The notes below the pieces were generated by a model, which was not told the origin of the DNA, made no database searches, and saw only the letters and a list, made by a program, of their open reading frames with translations. Positions 1 to 6,920 of a DNA stretch of 9,737 nucleotides are shown piece by piece. This DNA comes from Actinomycetota bacterium (GTDB taxonomy: Bacteria; Actinomycetota; Acidimicrobiia; Acidimicrobiales; SZUA-35). Numbering within the stretch: the stretch's first letter is position 1; the number at the start of each line of letters is the position of its first letter. Where the stretch lies: the NCBI GenBank assembly GCA_027730885.1, contig JAQCHM010000097.1, positions 1 through 9,737 of the forward strand. The letters are read 5' to 3'. The translations under genes were made by a program, and so were the position numbers.

Positions 1-445
1 GACGACCGAGACGATCGTGACCCACCACCCGCGGCACGTCGAGCAGCACAACTGCGTCGGGCCAGCGCCCGCACAGCGCGAACTCATTGATGGCTCGGAC
101 CTCGTCGACACCAAGATCACGGCCTCCGCCTTGATAGGCGAGCGAGCTGAAGGCCGTCCGATCAGAGACGACGTGTCGACCGGACCTCAGCGCCGGCAGC
201 ACGACCTCGTCGAGGTGCTGCGCCCGATCGGCTGCCATCAGGAGGGTCTCGGCCCTGGCCCCGATGACCGCCTGACCCGGTTCGAGCAACAGTCGCCGCA
301 GCTTCGAACCAAGGTCCGTCCCGCCCGGCTCCCGAGTGATCACGGCGTCGATACGACTCGCAAGCCGGCGCGCCTGGGTGCTCTTGCCCGCTCCTTCACC
401 GCCTTCGAAAGCGATGTAGCGCCCAGTACCAGGACCAAGGGTCAG
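1..445 (-). CDS. tmk: Thymidylate kinase, N-terminal part (runs off the window)
   Basis: Thymidylate kinase phosphorylates dTMP to dTDP with ATP in the cytoplasm, feeding dTTP synthesis. Reading the minus strand from 445 gives about 148 residues. Near the N-terminus is the P-loop FEGGEGAGKSTQ, followed by TREPGGT (dTMP-binding DR/E loop region) and DRTAFSSLAYQG, which matches the family DRY..SS.AYQG motif. The C-terminal third, including the LID, lies beyond base 1. No ATG, GTG or TTG is in frame before the P-loop, and a TGA in this frame lies five codons before the proposed start. The only conventional near-cognate start is CTG at 445-443, which shares CTGA with the topA stop. A GAGGAG Shine-Dalgarno sequence (459-454) sits 8 bases upstream, so translational coupling to topA is likely. 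Identity is very secure; the exact start is inferred. Confidence 0.93.
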   Translation of the reverse strand, partial: MTLGPGTGRYIAFEGGEGAGKSTQARRLASRIDAVITREPGGTDLGSKLRRLLLEPGQAVIGARAETLLMAADRAQHLDEVVLPALRSGRHVVSDRTAFSSLAYQGGGRDLGVDEVRAINEFALCGRWPDAVVLLDVPRVVGHDRLGR

Positions 446-3213
446 AACGGTGTCTCCTCAGGATCCGGGGTCCCGCCCCCGGCCGCTCGGTTCTTGGCCC
501 CGGCCACCTTCGCGCTCCCCTGCTTCGCGCTCGCCTTTTTCGCGCTCGCCTTTTTCACTGTGGTCTTCTTGGCGCCCGCCTTCTTCGCCGTACTCCGCTT
601 TGGCGTGCTCTTCTTGGGGTTGGGCCCGGCGGCGCGACGGTCGGCCAGGAGCTCCATGGCTCGTTCGATAGTGAGCGACGACGGATCGTCACCCTTCCGG
701 AGGCTGGCGTTGGTCTCGCCATCGGTCACGTACGGTCCGAAGCGACCGTCGCGCAGGGTGACTTCCTTGTTGTTCGACTCGTCGAGCCCGACAACCTTCG
801 CCGTCGCGGCGGACCCCTGCCCCCGTCGCCGTTTGGGCTGGGCCATCACGGCGAGTGCCTCGTCCAACCCGATGGTCAACAACAACTCTTCACCCTCGAT
901 GCTCCGGCTGTCGGCCTTCCCATCGAGGGACTTGGAGATGTAGGGCCCAAACTTGCCATTCTGTGCGGTCAACACCCCGCCGTCCGCAGGGTCGGTTCCG
1001 ATGACCCGCGGGAGCGAAAGCAGCCGGACCGCGTCTTCGAGGGTGAGCGTCGCCGGCTCCATCGTCTTGAACAGCGACGCAGTCGCCGGCCGCTCACCGG
1101 TGGCATCGTTGTGCTCGCCCATCTGGACGTAGGGGCCGAACCGTCCCGCTTTGACCATGATCGGGAGCCCGGTATCGGGGTGGACGCCGATTTCCCGGTC
1201 GCCCTTCGGCGCATCGAACAGCTCGAGGGCCTTGGTAAGCGTCAGCTCGTCCGGCGGCAGGTCGTCGGGGATGGACGCGCGATCTTCGCCCCGCTCGAGA
1301 TAGGGCCCGTACCGACCGACTCGGGCAACGATGGCGACGCCATCCTCGTCAGCTCCCAAGGGAATGGAGTTCACCGCTCGGGCGTCGATGTCGCCGAGAC
1401 GGTCACGGACCTTGTCACGAAGTCCGGGAAACTCGTCATGGCCGAAATAGAACTCCGACAGGTACGGAATCGCCTCGGCGGTGCCCTCGGCAATGGAATC
1501 GAGATCGCTCTCCATCCGGGCGGTGAACGCGTAGTCCACGAGATCGGGGAAGTGGTGTTCGAGCAAGGTCACCACCGCGAACGCCTTGAAGCTCGGCACC
1601 AGTGCCGTGCCCTTCTTCCAGACATACTCCCGGGCTTGGATCGTGCCCATGATGGCGGCGTAGGTCGAGGGCCGACCCACCTCGAGTTCCTCGAGCTTCG
1701 CCACCAGTGAAGCCTCGGTGTAGCGAGCCGGAGGCTGTGTGTCGTGCCCGGCCGCATCCACCGCGGCGATCGTGGCCTGCTGGCCCTGCTCGAGCGGGGG
1801 GAGCGATTGCTCCTTGTCCTCGTCACCGTCGGTCGGCTCGTCGGTGGATTCCTGGTAGACGCTGAGGAACCCCTGGTGGCGTATCACGGTGCCTGCAGTC
1901 GAGAACACCGCGTGGCGGGCTGCCCCTCCGTCGGCCACGCGTGTATCGGCACCGAGCCGCAGCGTCACCGTCTCGCCGGTGGCATCGGTCATCTGGGAGG
2001 CGACCGTACGCTGCCAGATCAGTTCATAGACCTTCAGGTCCTGGGTGGAGAGCTCGTTGGCCACCTGTTCAGGAGTTCGGAACACATCACCGGCCGGCCG
2101 GATGGCCTCGTGGGCTTCCTGTGCGTTCTTCGCCTTGGTCTTGTAGACCCGAGGTTCGTCGGGGAGGAACTCCGGGCCGTAACGCTCTCGGATCTGATTC
2201 CGAGCAGCGGTGATCGCCGTCTCGGACAGGGTGGCCGAGTCGGTTCGCATGTAGGTGATGTAGCCCCGCTCGTAGAGGCCCTGGGCCACCCGCATGGCCT
2301 GAGCCGACGACATCCGCAGTTTGCGGCCGGCGTCCTGCTGGTAGGTCGAGGTGATGAAGGGCGCTGCCGGCCGACGGCGGTAGGGCTTGGCCTCGCGGCT
2401 CTCGACCACGGCCTGCTGGTCGGTCAGCTCGCCCGCAAGCCTGACGGCACCGGCCTCGTCGAGATGTACCGCTCCGCTCCGGGCCAACTGCCCCTGAGCC
2501 GAGAAGTCACGGCCGGTCGCCACTCGGGATCCGTCGACCTCGACCAGCGCTGCGGTGAACGAACCGGAACCGACCATCGGGGCGAAGGTGCCCGTGAGAC
2601 TCCAGTACGAAGCGGAGCGGAAGGCCATGCGTTCGCGCTCGCGTTCGACGACGATCCGCGTGGCCACCGACTGCACTCGGCCCGCGGAGAGGCGGGGCAT
2701 GACCTTCTTCCACAGAACCGGCGAGACCTCGTAGCCGTAGAGACGGTCGAGGAGGCGGCGGGCTTCCTGTGCGTCGACGAGGCGACGATCGAGCTCGCCG
2801 GGGCTCGTGATCGCTCGTTGAATCGCCTCGCGGGTGATCTCGGTGAAGACGATGCGCTTGACCGGCACCCGCGGATTGAGCACCTCGGTGAGGTGCCAGG
2901 CGATGGCCTCTCCTTCGCGGTCGGCGTCGGTGGCGAGCACGAGTTCGCTCGCGTCCTTCATCAGGGCCTTGAGTTTGCGAACCTGATCTCGTTTCTCGTT
3001 GGCCACCACGTACAGAGGTTTGAAGTCGTTGTCGACGTCGACGCCCAGGCGCGCCCACTTCTCCGCCTTGTAGGACGCGGGGACGTCGGCCGCGTTTCGC
3101 GGCAGGTCACGGACGTGACCGATGGACGATTCGACCATGAAGTCATCGCCCAAGTACTCGGCAAGTTTTTTGGCTTTCGCCGGGGACTCGACGATGACGA
3201 GGGGTCGGGGCAC
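442..3213 (-). CDS. topA: DNA topoisomerase I (type IA), actinobacterial type
   Basis: This enzyme relaxes negative supercoils by cutting and passing single strands. The 923-residue product starts with a TOPRIM domain: VIVESPAKAKK with Glu9, and DADREGE at 96-102. The type IA core follows, with active-site Tyr321 in GYITYMRTDS. Four C-terminal G(R/K)(F/Y)GPY repeats occur near residues 635, 693, 756 and 824, with no Cys4 zinc fingers, as is usual in actinobacteria. The protein ends in a Lys/Ala-rich basic tail (about 865-908), a feature tied to processivity in actinobacterial TopA. Length fits the family. The start is GTG at 3213 because the VIVESPAK motif follows almost at once. There is no clear ribosome site, but a -10-like box lies 6 bases upstream, so a leaderless message is possible. 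It lies 57 bases after nhaA, and its stop overlaps the tmk start. Confidence 0.97.
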   Translation of the reverse strand: MPRPLVIVESPAKAKKLAEYLGDDFMVESSIGHVRDLPRNAADVPASYKAEKWARLGVDVDNDFKPLYVVANEKRDQVRKLKALMKDASELVLATDADREGEAIAWHLTEVLNPRVPVKRIVFTEITREAIQRAITSPGELDRRLVDAQEARRLLDRLYGYEVSPVLWKKVMPRLSAGRVQSVATRIVVERERERMAFRSASYWSLTGTFAPMVGSGSFTAALVEVDGSRVATGRDFSAQGQLARSGAVHLDEAGAVRLAGELTDQQAVVESREAKPYRRRPAAPFITSTYQQDAGRKLRMSSAQAMRVAQGLYERGYITYMRTDSATLSETAITAARNQIRERYGPEFLPDEPRVYKTKAKNAQEAHEAIRPAGDVFRTPEQVANELSTQDLKVYELIWQRTVASQMTDATGETVTLRLGADTRVADGGAARHAVFSTAGTVIRHQGFLSVYQESTDEPTDGDEDKEQSLPPLEQGQQATIAAVDAAGHDTQPPARYTEASLVAKLEELEVGRPSTYAAIMGTIQAREYVWKKGTALVPSFKAFAVVTLLEHHFPDLVDYAFTARMESDLDSIAEGTAEAIPYLSEFYFGHDEFPGLRDKVRDRLGDIDARAVNSIPLGADEDGVAIVARVGRYGPYLERGEDRASIPDDLPPDELTLTKALELFDAPKGDREIGVHPDTGLPIMVKAGRFGPYVQMGEHNDATGERPATASLFKTMEPATLTLEDAVRLLSLPRVIGTDPADGGVLTAQNGKFGPYISKSLDGKADSRSIEGEELLLTIGLDEALAVMAQPKRRRGQGSAATAKVVGLDESNNKEVTLRDGRFGPYVTDGETNASLRKGDDPSSLTIERAMELLADRRAAGPNPKKSTPKRSTAKKAGAKKTTVKKASAKKASAKQGSAKVAGAKNRAAGGGTPDPEETPF
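526..555. repeat. Perfect 15-bp tandem duplication inside the topA tail
   Basis: The unit CGCGCTCGCCTTTTT occurs twice back to back (526-540 and 541-555). On the coding (minus) strand it encodes consecutive Lys/Ala/Ser pentads of the basic TopA tail. Each unit holds a run of five A on the coding strand. In-frame slippage here would change tail length by five residues without breaking the gene. Confidence 0.8.
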
Positions 3214-3219
3214 GCCCGC

Positions 3220-3225
3220 AGACTA
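3220..3225 (-). promoter_or_regulatory. Candidate -10 box for topA
   Basis: On the minus strand TAGTCT fits the actinobacterial TANNNT -10 pattern and ends 6 bases before the topA GTG. That spacing would place the transcription start at or next to the start codon, giving a leaderless mRNA. This agrees with the absence of a Shine-Dalgarno sequence there. I see no convincing -35. The box is short and could occur by chance. Confidence 0.3.
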
Positions 3226-3270
3226 CGAAGGTCCGACAGCGTTTTGCGAGCGTCGCCGGCAATGGCCCCG

Positions 3271-4635
3271 TCAGTGGGTCGCTGTCTCGGGTTCGGTGGT
3301 CTTGGGGGGACGCCCGCCGAGCACCCAGAGCAACAAGAACCCGGCGACCGCGGCGAACGCCGATGCGGCCAGGATGCCTATGGTTGCCTGATCGGCCAAG
3401 GCCTTGTCGTCGAAGGCGAGCCCAGCGACGAAAAGCGCGACGGTGAAGCCGATACCGGCCACCGCGCCGACGCCGAAGATCTGAGCCAACGTGGTGTCCG
3501 GCGGCATGGACGCAACCTTGAACTTGATCCCGACGAAACTGAAGAGCGCGACCCCGATCGGCTTGCCGATGACGAGACCGGCGATGACACCCCAGGTCAC
3601 CGGCGAGCCGACGGCGTCACTGAGCGCACTGGAGCTGAGCTTCACCCCGGCGTTGGACAGCGCGAAGATCGGCACGATCAGGAAGCTGGTCCAGGGGCTG
3701 AGCAGGCTGCTGAGACGAACGGTCACCGGGACGGTCTCCTTGGCTCGCCAGGTGGCGTCTCGAACGGCGGCGGGCTCGAGCTCGTCACCGGTGAGGATGT
3801 CCTGGAGACCAGCGAGGGCAGGCTCGCCGATGAGCGGCTTGGCCGGTGCCAGCAATCCCATGGCCACCCCGGCGATGGTGGCATGGATGCCCGACCGGAA
3901 GGTGGCGTACCAGACCCCGGCGCCGATGATTGCGTACACCGGGATGTACCACACGCGGGAACGGCGCAGCACGTACATGAGAGCGAGACCCCCCAGCGCC
4001 GCACCGAACCAGAGCACACCGAAACCGCTGGAGTAGAAGACCGCTATGACCGCGATGGCGAGGATGTCGTCGGCAATGGCCAGAGTGAGCAGGAAGATCT
4101 TGAGGCGCTGGGGCGCGCGATTCCCGAGGAGCGCCAACACGCCGACGGCAAAGGCAATGTCGGTAGCCACGGGGACACCCCAGCCGCCGCTGCCGGAGCC
4201 ACCCGCGTTGAGAATGGTGTAGATCAGAGCAGGGACCACCATCCCACCGAAGGCGGCGATGATGGGCAGGGCCGCAACACGCGGATCACTGAGTTCACCG
4301 ACAACCGCTTCGTGCTTGATCTCCAGACCGACCACGAAGAAGAAGAGCACCATCAGCACGTCGTTGACCCAGAGACCGAGACTGAGGCCATGACCTTCGT
4401 GGGTCAGTGGGTGCCAGGACCCGATGGCCAGCTCGACCGTCGAGTTCCAGAAGTTGCTGTAGCTGTCACCACCGAAGTTGGCCCAGATGAGCGCCGCCGC
4501 TGCGGCGATGATGAGAAGAATGCTCGACGAAGTCTCCTGGTGGAGGAACCGAGCGAGCGGTTGAGCGACCTGTCTCGCCAGTCGACTCTCGCCGCCAGTG
4601 AACGCTTCATTGCGTACAGACAAATTTCCGGACAT
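3271..4635 (-). CDS. nhaA: Na+/H+ antiporter NhaA
   Basis: An inner-membrane electrogenic antiporter that expels Na+ in exchange for protons, for pH and sodium balance. The 454-residue protein has about 12 hydrophobic segments. It carries the family signatures LWVNDVLMVLFFFVVGLEIK (near 88-107), GVPVATDIAFAVGVLALLG with Asp159 (E. coli Asp133), and LTLAIADDILAIAVIA with the ion-binding pair Asp189/Asp190 (E. coli Asp163/164). The GKPIG motif carries the equivalent of E. coli Lys300. Compared with E. coli NhaA, about 25 extra residues precede the first helix and the C-terminus is longer. The ATG at 4635 lies 12 bases after the stop of the upstream ATPase gene and has no obvious ribosome site. 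A TAGCCT box (4650-4645) overlaps that stop, so the message could have its own near-leaderless start. An ion antiporter here has no obvious link to topA or tmk. Confidence 0.95.
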   Translation of the reverse strand: MSGNLSVRNEAFTGGESRLARQVAQPLARFLHQETSSSILLIIAAAAALIWANFGGDSYSNFWNSTVELAIGSWHPLTHEGHGLSLGLWVNDVLMVLFFFVVGLEIKHEAVVGELSDPRVAALPIIAAFGGMVVPALIYTILNAGGSGSGGWGVPVATDIAFAVGVLALLGNRAPQRLKIFLLTLAIADDILAIAVIAVFYSSGFGVLWFGAALGGLALMYVLRRSRVWYIPVYAIIGAGVWYATFRSGIHATIAGVAMGLLAPAKPLIGEPALAGLQDILTGDELEPAAVRDATWRAKETVPVTVRLSSLLSPWTSFLIVPIFALSNAGVKLSSSALSDAVGSPVTWGVIAGLVIGKPIGVALFSFVGIKFKVASMPPDTTLAQIFGVGAVAGIGFTVALFVAGLAFDDKALADQATIGILAASAFAAVAGFLLLWVLGGRPPKTTEPETATH

Positions 4636-4647
4636 AAGTCAGAAAGG

Positions 4648-5124
4648 CTACGGCGCCAGATGCAACTTGACCGTCGTGCCTTGGTCGCTGGACAGGAGAA
4701 TCACCGGCTGTGAACTGAGAAGGTGCATCAAGGGAAGACCGAAGCCGCCGTCGCGCAGCAGACCCTCTGGTGCCTGGAGGTCGGGAAGTTCGTGCCACTG
4801 GCGTCGTTCGTTCGCGAACGCGGGAAGGCCGGGCCCCTGATCGGACACCGAGAGCGTCAGACCCTCAAATCCGAGCTGAGCCTCGATGCACACTCGGCCA
4901 GGATGCTCGGTCGCCAAGTTGGCCTCGACCGCGTTGGTTGCCGCTTCCGAGGTGAGCAACTGGAGGTCGTCGAGGCGTTCGCCTTCGAGCACCTCACCGC
5001 AGCTGGCCGCAGCCACGATCACCATCCGAGCCACAGCGACGAGATCCACCCGGGCCGGCAGGTCGAGTTCGATCACGTACGACTCGGTTGGTGTAGTCAC
5101 GGTCTGGCACTCACGGTCTGTCAC
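4648..5124 (-). CDS. HATPase-domain protein, anti-sigma factor / serine kinase-like (RsbW type)
   Basis: A 158-residue single-domain GHKL ATPase of the kind that acts as an anti-sigma factor or phosphorylates anti-sigma antagonists in actinobacteria. The N-box is LLTSEAATNAVEAN with Glu60 and Asn64. The G1 box is SDQGPGLP (Asp95, Gly97, Gly99). The G2 box is GGFGLPLMHLL at 126-136. There is no membrane segment or sensor domain, so it is probably cytoplasmic. The start is GTG at 5124, overlapping the photolyase stop as GTGA, so the two are probably co-translated. nhaA begins 12 bases after its stop. No sigma factor or STAS antagonist gene is in the window, so its partner is unknown. The family is secure, but it could be a kinase with another target. 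Confidence 0.85.
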   Translation of the reverse strand: MTDRECQTVTTPTESYVIELDLPARVDLVAVARMVIVAAASCGEVLEGERLDDLQLLTSEAATNAVEANLATEHPGRVCIEAQLGFEGLTLSVSDQGPGLPAFANERRQWHELPDLQAPEGLLRDGGFGLPLMHLLSSQPVILLSSDQGTTVKLHLAP

Positions 5125-6530
5125 GCACGGTGGGGCGGATCCGACGGTAGCTCATGCCCCGGCCCCGAGGCGGGATGCCGGGTCGGCGCCTCACTCGCAC
5201 GAGCGGACGGCGGCTCGAACTGTGACGCTTCTCGACGATCAGGAACCGTGTCCTCCACCCATTGGCTGAAGGAGACCACGCTCCCCCCGTTCGGTCGGAA
5301 GACCCAGGGCCAGGGATGGATCTCCGCCGGAGCGATGCGCGCCGCCCTGCGTCGGAACCCGGGGACCGGCGCGTAGGTCACCGCTACTGCCAGATCGGTC
5401 AGGATCGCTACCGGATCTCCGCGGTAGAGCTCGAGGCCTCGCGTCTCGGCCAGCTCGGCGAGGCACTCGACGAGGAAGACCAGGCGCATGGGAGCCAACC
5501 GGAGGCGTTCGAGCAACGCCTCGTCGAACACGAAGACGGCAGGGAGATCGGGATGCGCTCGTAGCGCCGGATCGTCGCGGCCCAGGGACTCGGCCGTCAG
5601 CCACACCCGGTCGGGTGCAGCGACGCGCAAGGGAACATCGGGGCCTGCGTAACGCTCAGGTTGTTCGGACCCACGAAGTTCGACCGGTTGCTCGACCGCG
5701 GTACGCCTCGGGTCGTCGGGGAAGTTCTCGACGGGGCACTGATGCACCAGGTCGCACGTGGCGCACAGCCCGGCCGCTCGTTGTTCCACCTGCCAGCGGG
5801 TGAAGCCGTACGGCTTGGTGGAGCCGGTGCCGGCGGCCCACTGCCAGCCAAGCCGGTTGGCCGCCCGCGAACCATCGAGGAGCCGCCGGAAGAGGAGGTC
5901 CTCTCCTTCCTGCCAGTGACGGTCCTCTCGGACCGTCCAGTGGCCTGCGACCCAGAGTCGGCTCTGGTTCGGGATCCAGCCGTCGTCATCCAGTTCGTCG
6001 AGGGTGAGTTCGAGGCATGCCATTCCCGGCTCGATCGTCGACCGCAACGAGGGGCTGGCGGGTTGCTCACTTGGGTCTTGACCCCACCGAACGCTCTGCT
6101 TGGTCGTGTGTCCCATGCGGGCGTACCAGTGCCGGGCGTACTCCTGCCACAGCAGTTGGTCGGCGAGCTTGTCAGCGTCGCGAGTTCGCCCGGCGGAACG
6201 CACATGGTCCCAGACGTCGACGAGACGGATCAGGCCGTGCCTGAGGTAGGGCGAGAGCGCGGTCGCACTGCGCTCGCGCTCGGGGAAGACTTCGTTGCGT
6301 CCTGTCGCGTAGCCATCGATCCGCAGCGAAGCGAGCGCTGCATCGGCGGCAGCTTGACCGCCACGGAACCGAGTGGAGCCGGCGACGGGCAGTCCGTCGT
6401 CGTACAAGCCGGCGAGCGTGGTCGCCACGAAGCTCTCGGCCGCGGCGCGGCCGGTCCCGGGTGTCGGGAGGAGCTCCGCTGACACGCGGATCAGGCCGGC
6501 TGACAGGTCGCTCGCGGTCGAGTGACTCAT
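5121..6530 (-). CDS. Photolyase/cryptochrome-like flavoprotein with swapped domain order
   Basis: A 469-residue protein with both halves of a photolyase, in reversed order. Numbering from TTG 6533, the FAD-binding helical domain comes first (about 75-270): TALSPYLRHG (91-100), LLWQEYARHWYARMG (127-141), GWIPNQSRLWVAGHW (185-199) and ANRLGWQWAAGTGSTKPYG (225-243). Then comes an alpha/beta domain (about 305-400) resembling the usual N-terminal antenna domain: LGRDDPAL, PAVFVFDEALL, then RLVFLVECLAEL and ELYRGDPVAIL. The last 40 residues look disordered. Cys173, Cys257, Cys260 and Cys266 (CATCDLVHQCP) recall the four ligands of Fe-S bacterial cryptochromes. The start is ATG 6530 because an AAGGAGG site ends 8 bases upstream; TTG 6533 is the alternative. 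It likely binds FAD and repairs UV-damaged DNA or senses light. Which of these it does cannot be read from sequence. It probably leads the run of minus-strand genes. Confidence 0.88.
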   Translation of the reverse strand: MSHSTASDLSAGLIRVSAELLPTPGTGRAAAESFVATTLAGLYDDGLPVAGSTRFRGGQAAADAALASLRIDGYATGRNEVFPERERSATALSPYLRHGLIRLVDVWDHVRSAGRTRDADKLADQLLWQEYARHWYARMGHTTKQSVRWGQDPSEQPASPSLRSTIEPGMACLELTLDELDDDGWIPNQSRLWVAGHWTVREDRHWQEGEDLLFRRLLDGSRAANRLGWQWAAGTGSTKPYGFTRWQVEQRAAGLCATCDLVHQCPVENFPDDPRRTAVEQPVELRGSEQPERYAGPDVPLRVAAPDRVWLTAESLGRDDPALRAHPDLPAVFVFDEALLERLRLAPMRLVFLVECLAELAETRGLELYRGDPVAILTDLAVAVTYAPVPGFRRRAARIAPAEIHPWPWVFRPNGGSVVSFSQWVEDTVPDRREASQFEPPSARASEAPTRHPASGPGHELPSDPPHRA

Positions 6531-6538
6531 CAATTGCG

Positions 6539-6547
6539 CCTCCTTCC
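6539..6547 (-). promoter_or_regulatory. Strong Shine-Dalgarno site of the photolyase-like gene
   Basis: On the minus strand GGAAGGAGG ends 8 bases before ATG 6530 and 5 bases before TTG 6533. The spacing favours ATG. It is one of only two good ribosome sites seen on the minus strand, which supports this gene as the first of its translated series. Confidence 0.75.
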
Positions 6548-6665
6548 GTTGGCAGCTGCGGGTTGCTCAGTCCTTCGTCGGCACTACTCCTATCGGCCGC
6601 CAGGCCGGGTAGCTGATTGGGTGAATCTCACTGGTACTCCCGCGACACGTCTCCCTCAACCAGAC

Positions 6666-6920
6666 TCACTCGATACGGACCGTGACCTCGGCCGACAAGG
6701 TGACGTCGTCGATCAGATGACCGACCAGGGGAACTTCGGTCGGCGAGCGATAGGACAGCGAGGCTCTGCCCCGATCGCCACGGTCGGTGCCACCGTGCCA
6801 GATCACCGTTAGTCGCTGGCTCTGGAGGCCGCCGGCGGCAATGGCCGCGCCTCGAGCCGTTGCGGCCGAGGGGTGGCCGGAGCGTTTCGAGTACTCGTCG
6901 GCAACGGCGACGACCTCGAG
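6666..6920 (-). pseudogene. C-terminal remnant of a TadE-like pilus-assembly protein
   Basis: The last 80 or so residues of the 6666-7748 frame look like the end of TadE-family proteins. An Ala-rich helix (SAATARGAAIAAGGL) is followed by two beta-like stretches (RLTVIWHGG, RASLSYRSP). The close TEVPLVGHLIDDVTLSAEV resembles the family ending in which a hydrophobic loop precedes a strand ending in VRVE. The N-terminal membrane helix that defines TadE is absent in all three minus-strand frames upstream. It would therefore be a non-functional fragment. The similarity is from memory of the family and is moderate. Confidence 0.35.

Noticed and set aside
17..943. 308-codon plus-strand frame
   Set aside because: Antisense to tmk and the topA C-terminus; its Phe/Ala stretch is the reverse of the Lys-rich tail codons.
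1744..4713. 989-codon plus-strand open frame
   Set aside because: Antisense to topA and nhaA; composition is Gly/Arg/Asp/His-rich with no domain. Such frames arise from high third-position GC on the coding strand.
5661..6482. 273-codon plus-strand frame
   Set aside because: Antisense to the photolyase-like gene; no recognisable motif.
6531..6533. TTG start for the photolyase-like gene
   Set aside because: ATG 6530 directly after it has the better spacing (8 bases) from the strong ribosome site.
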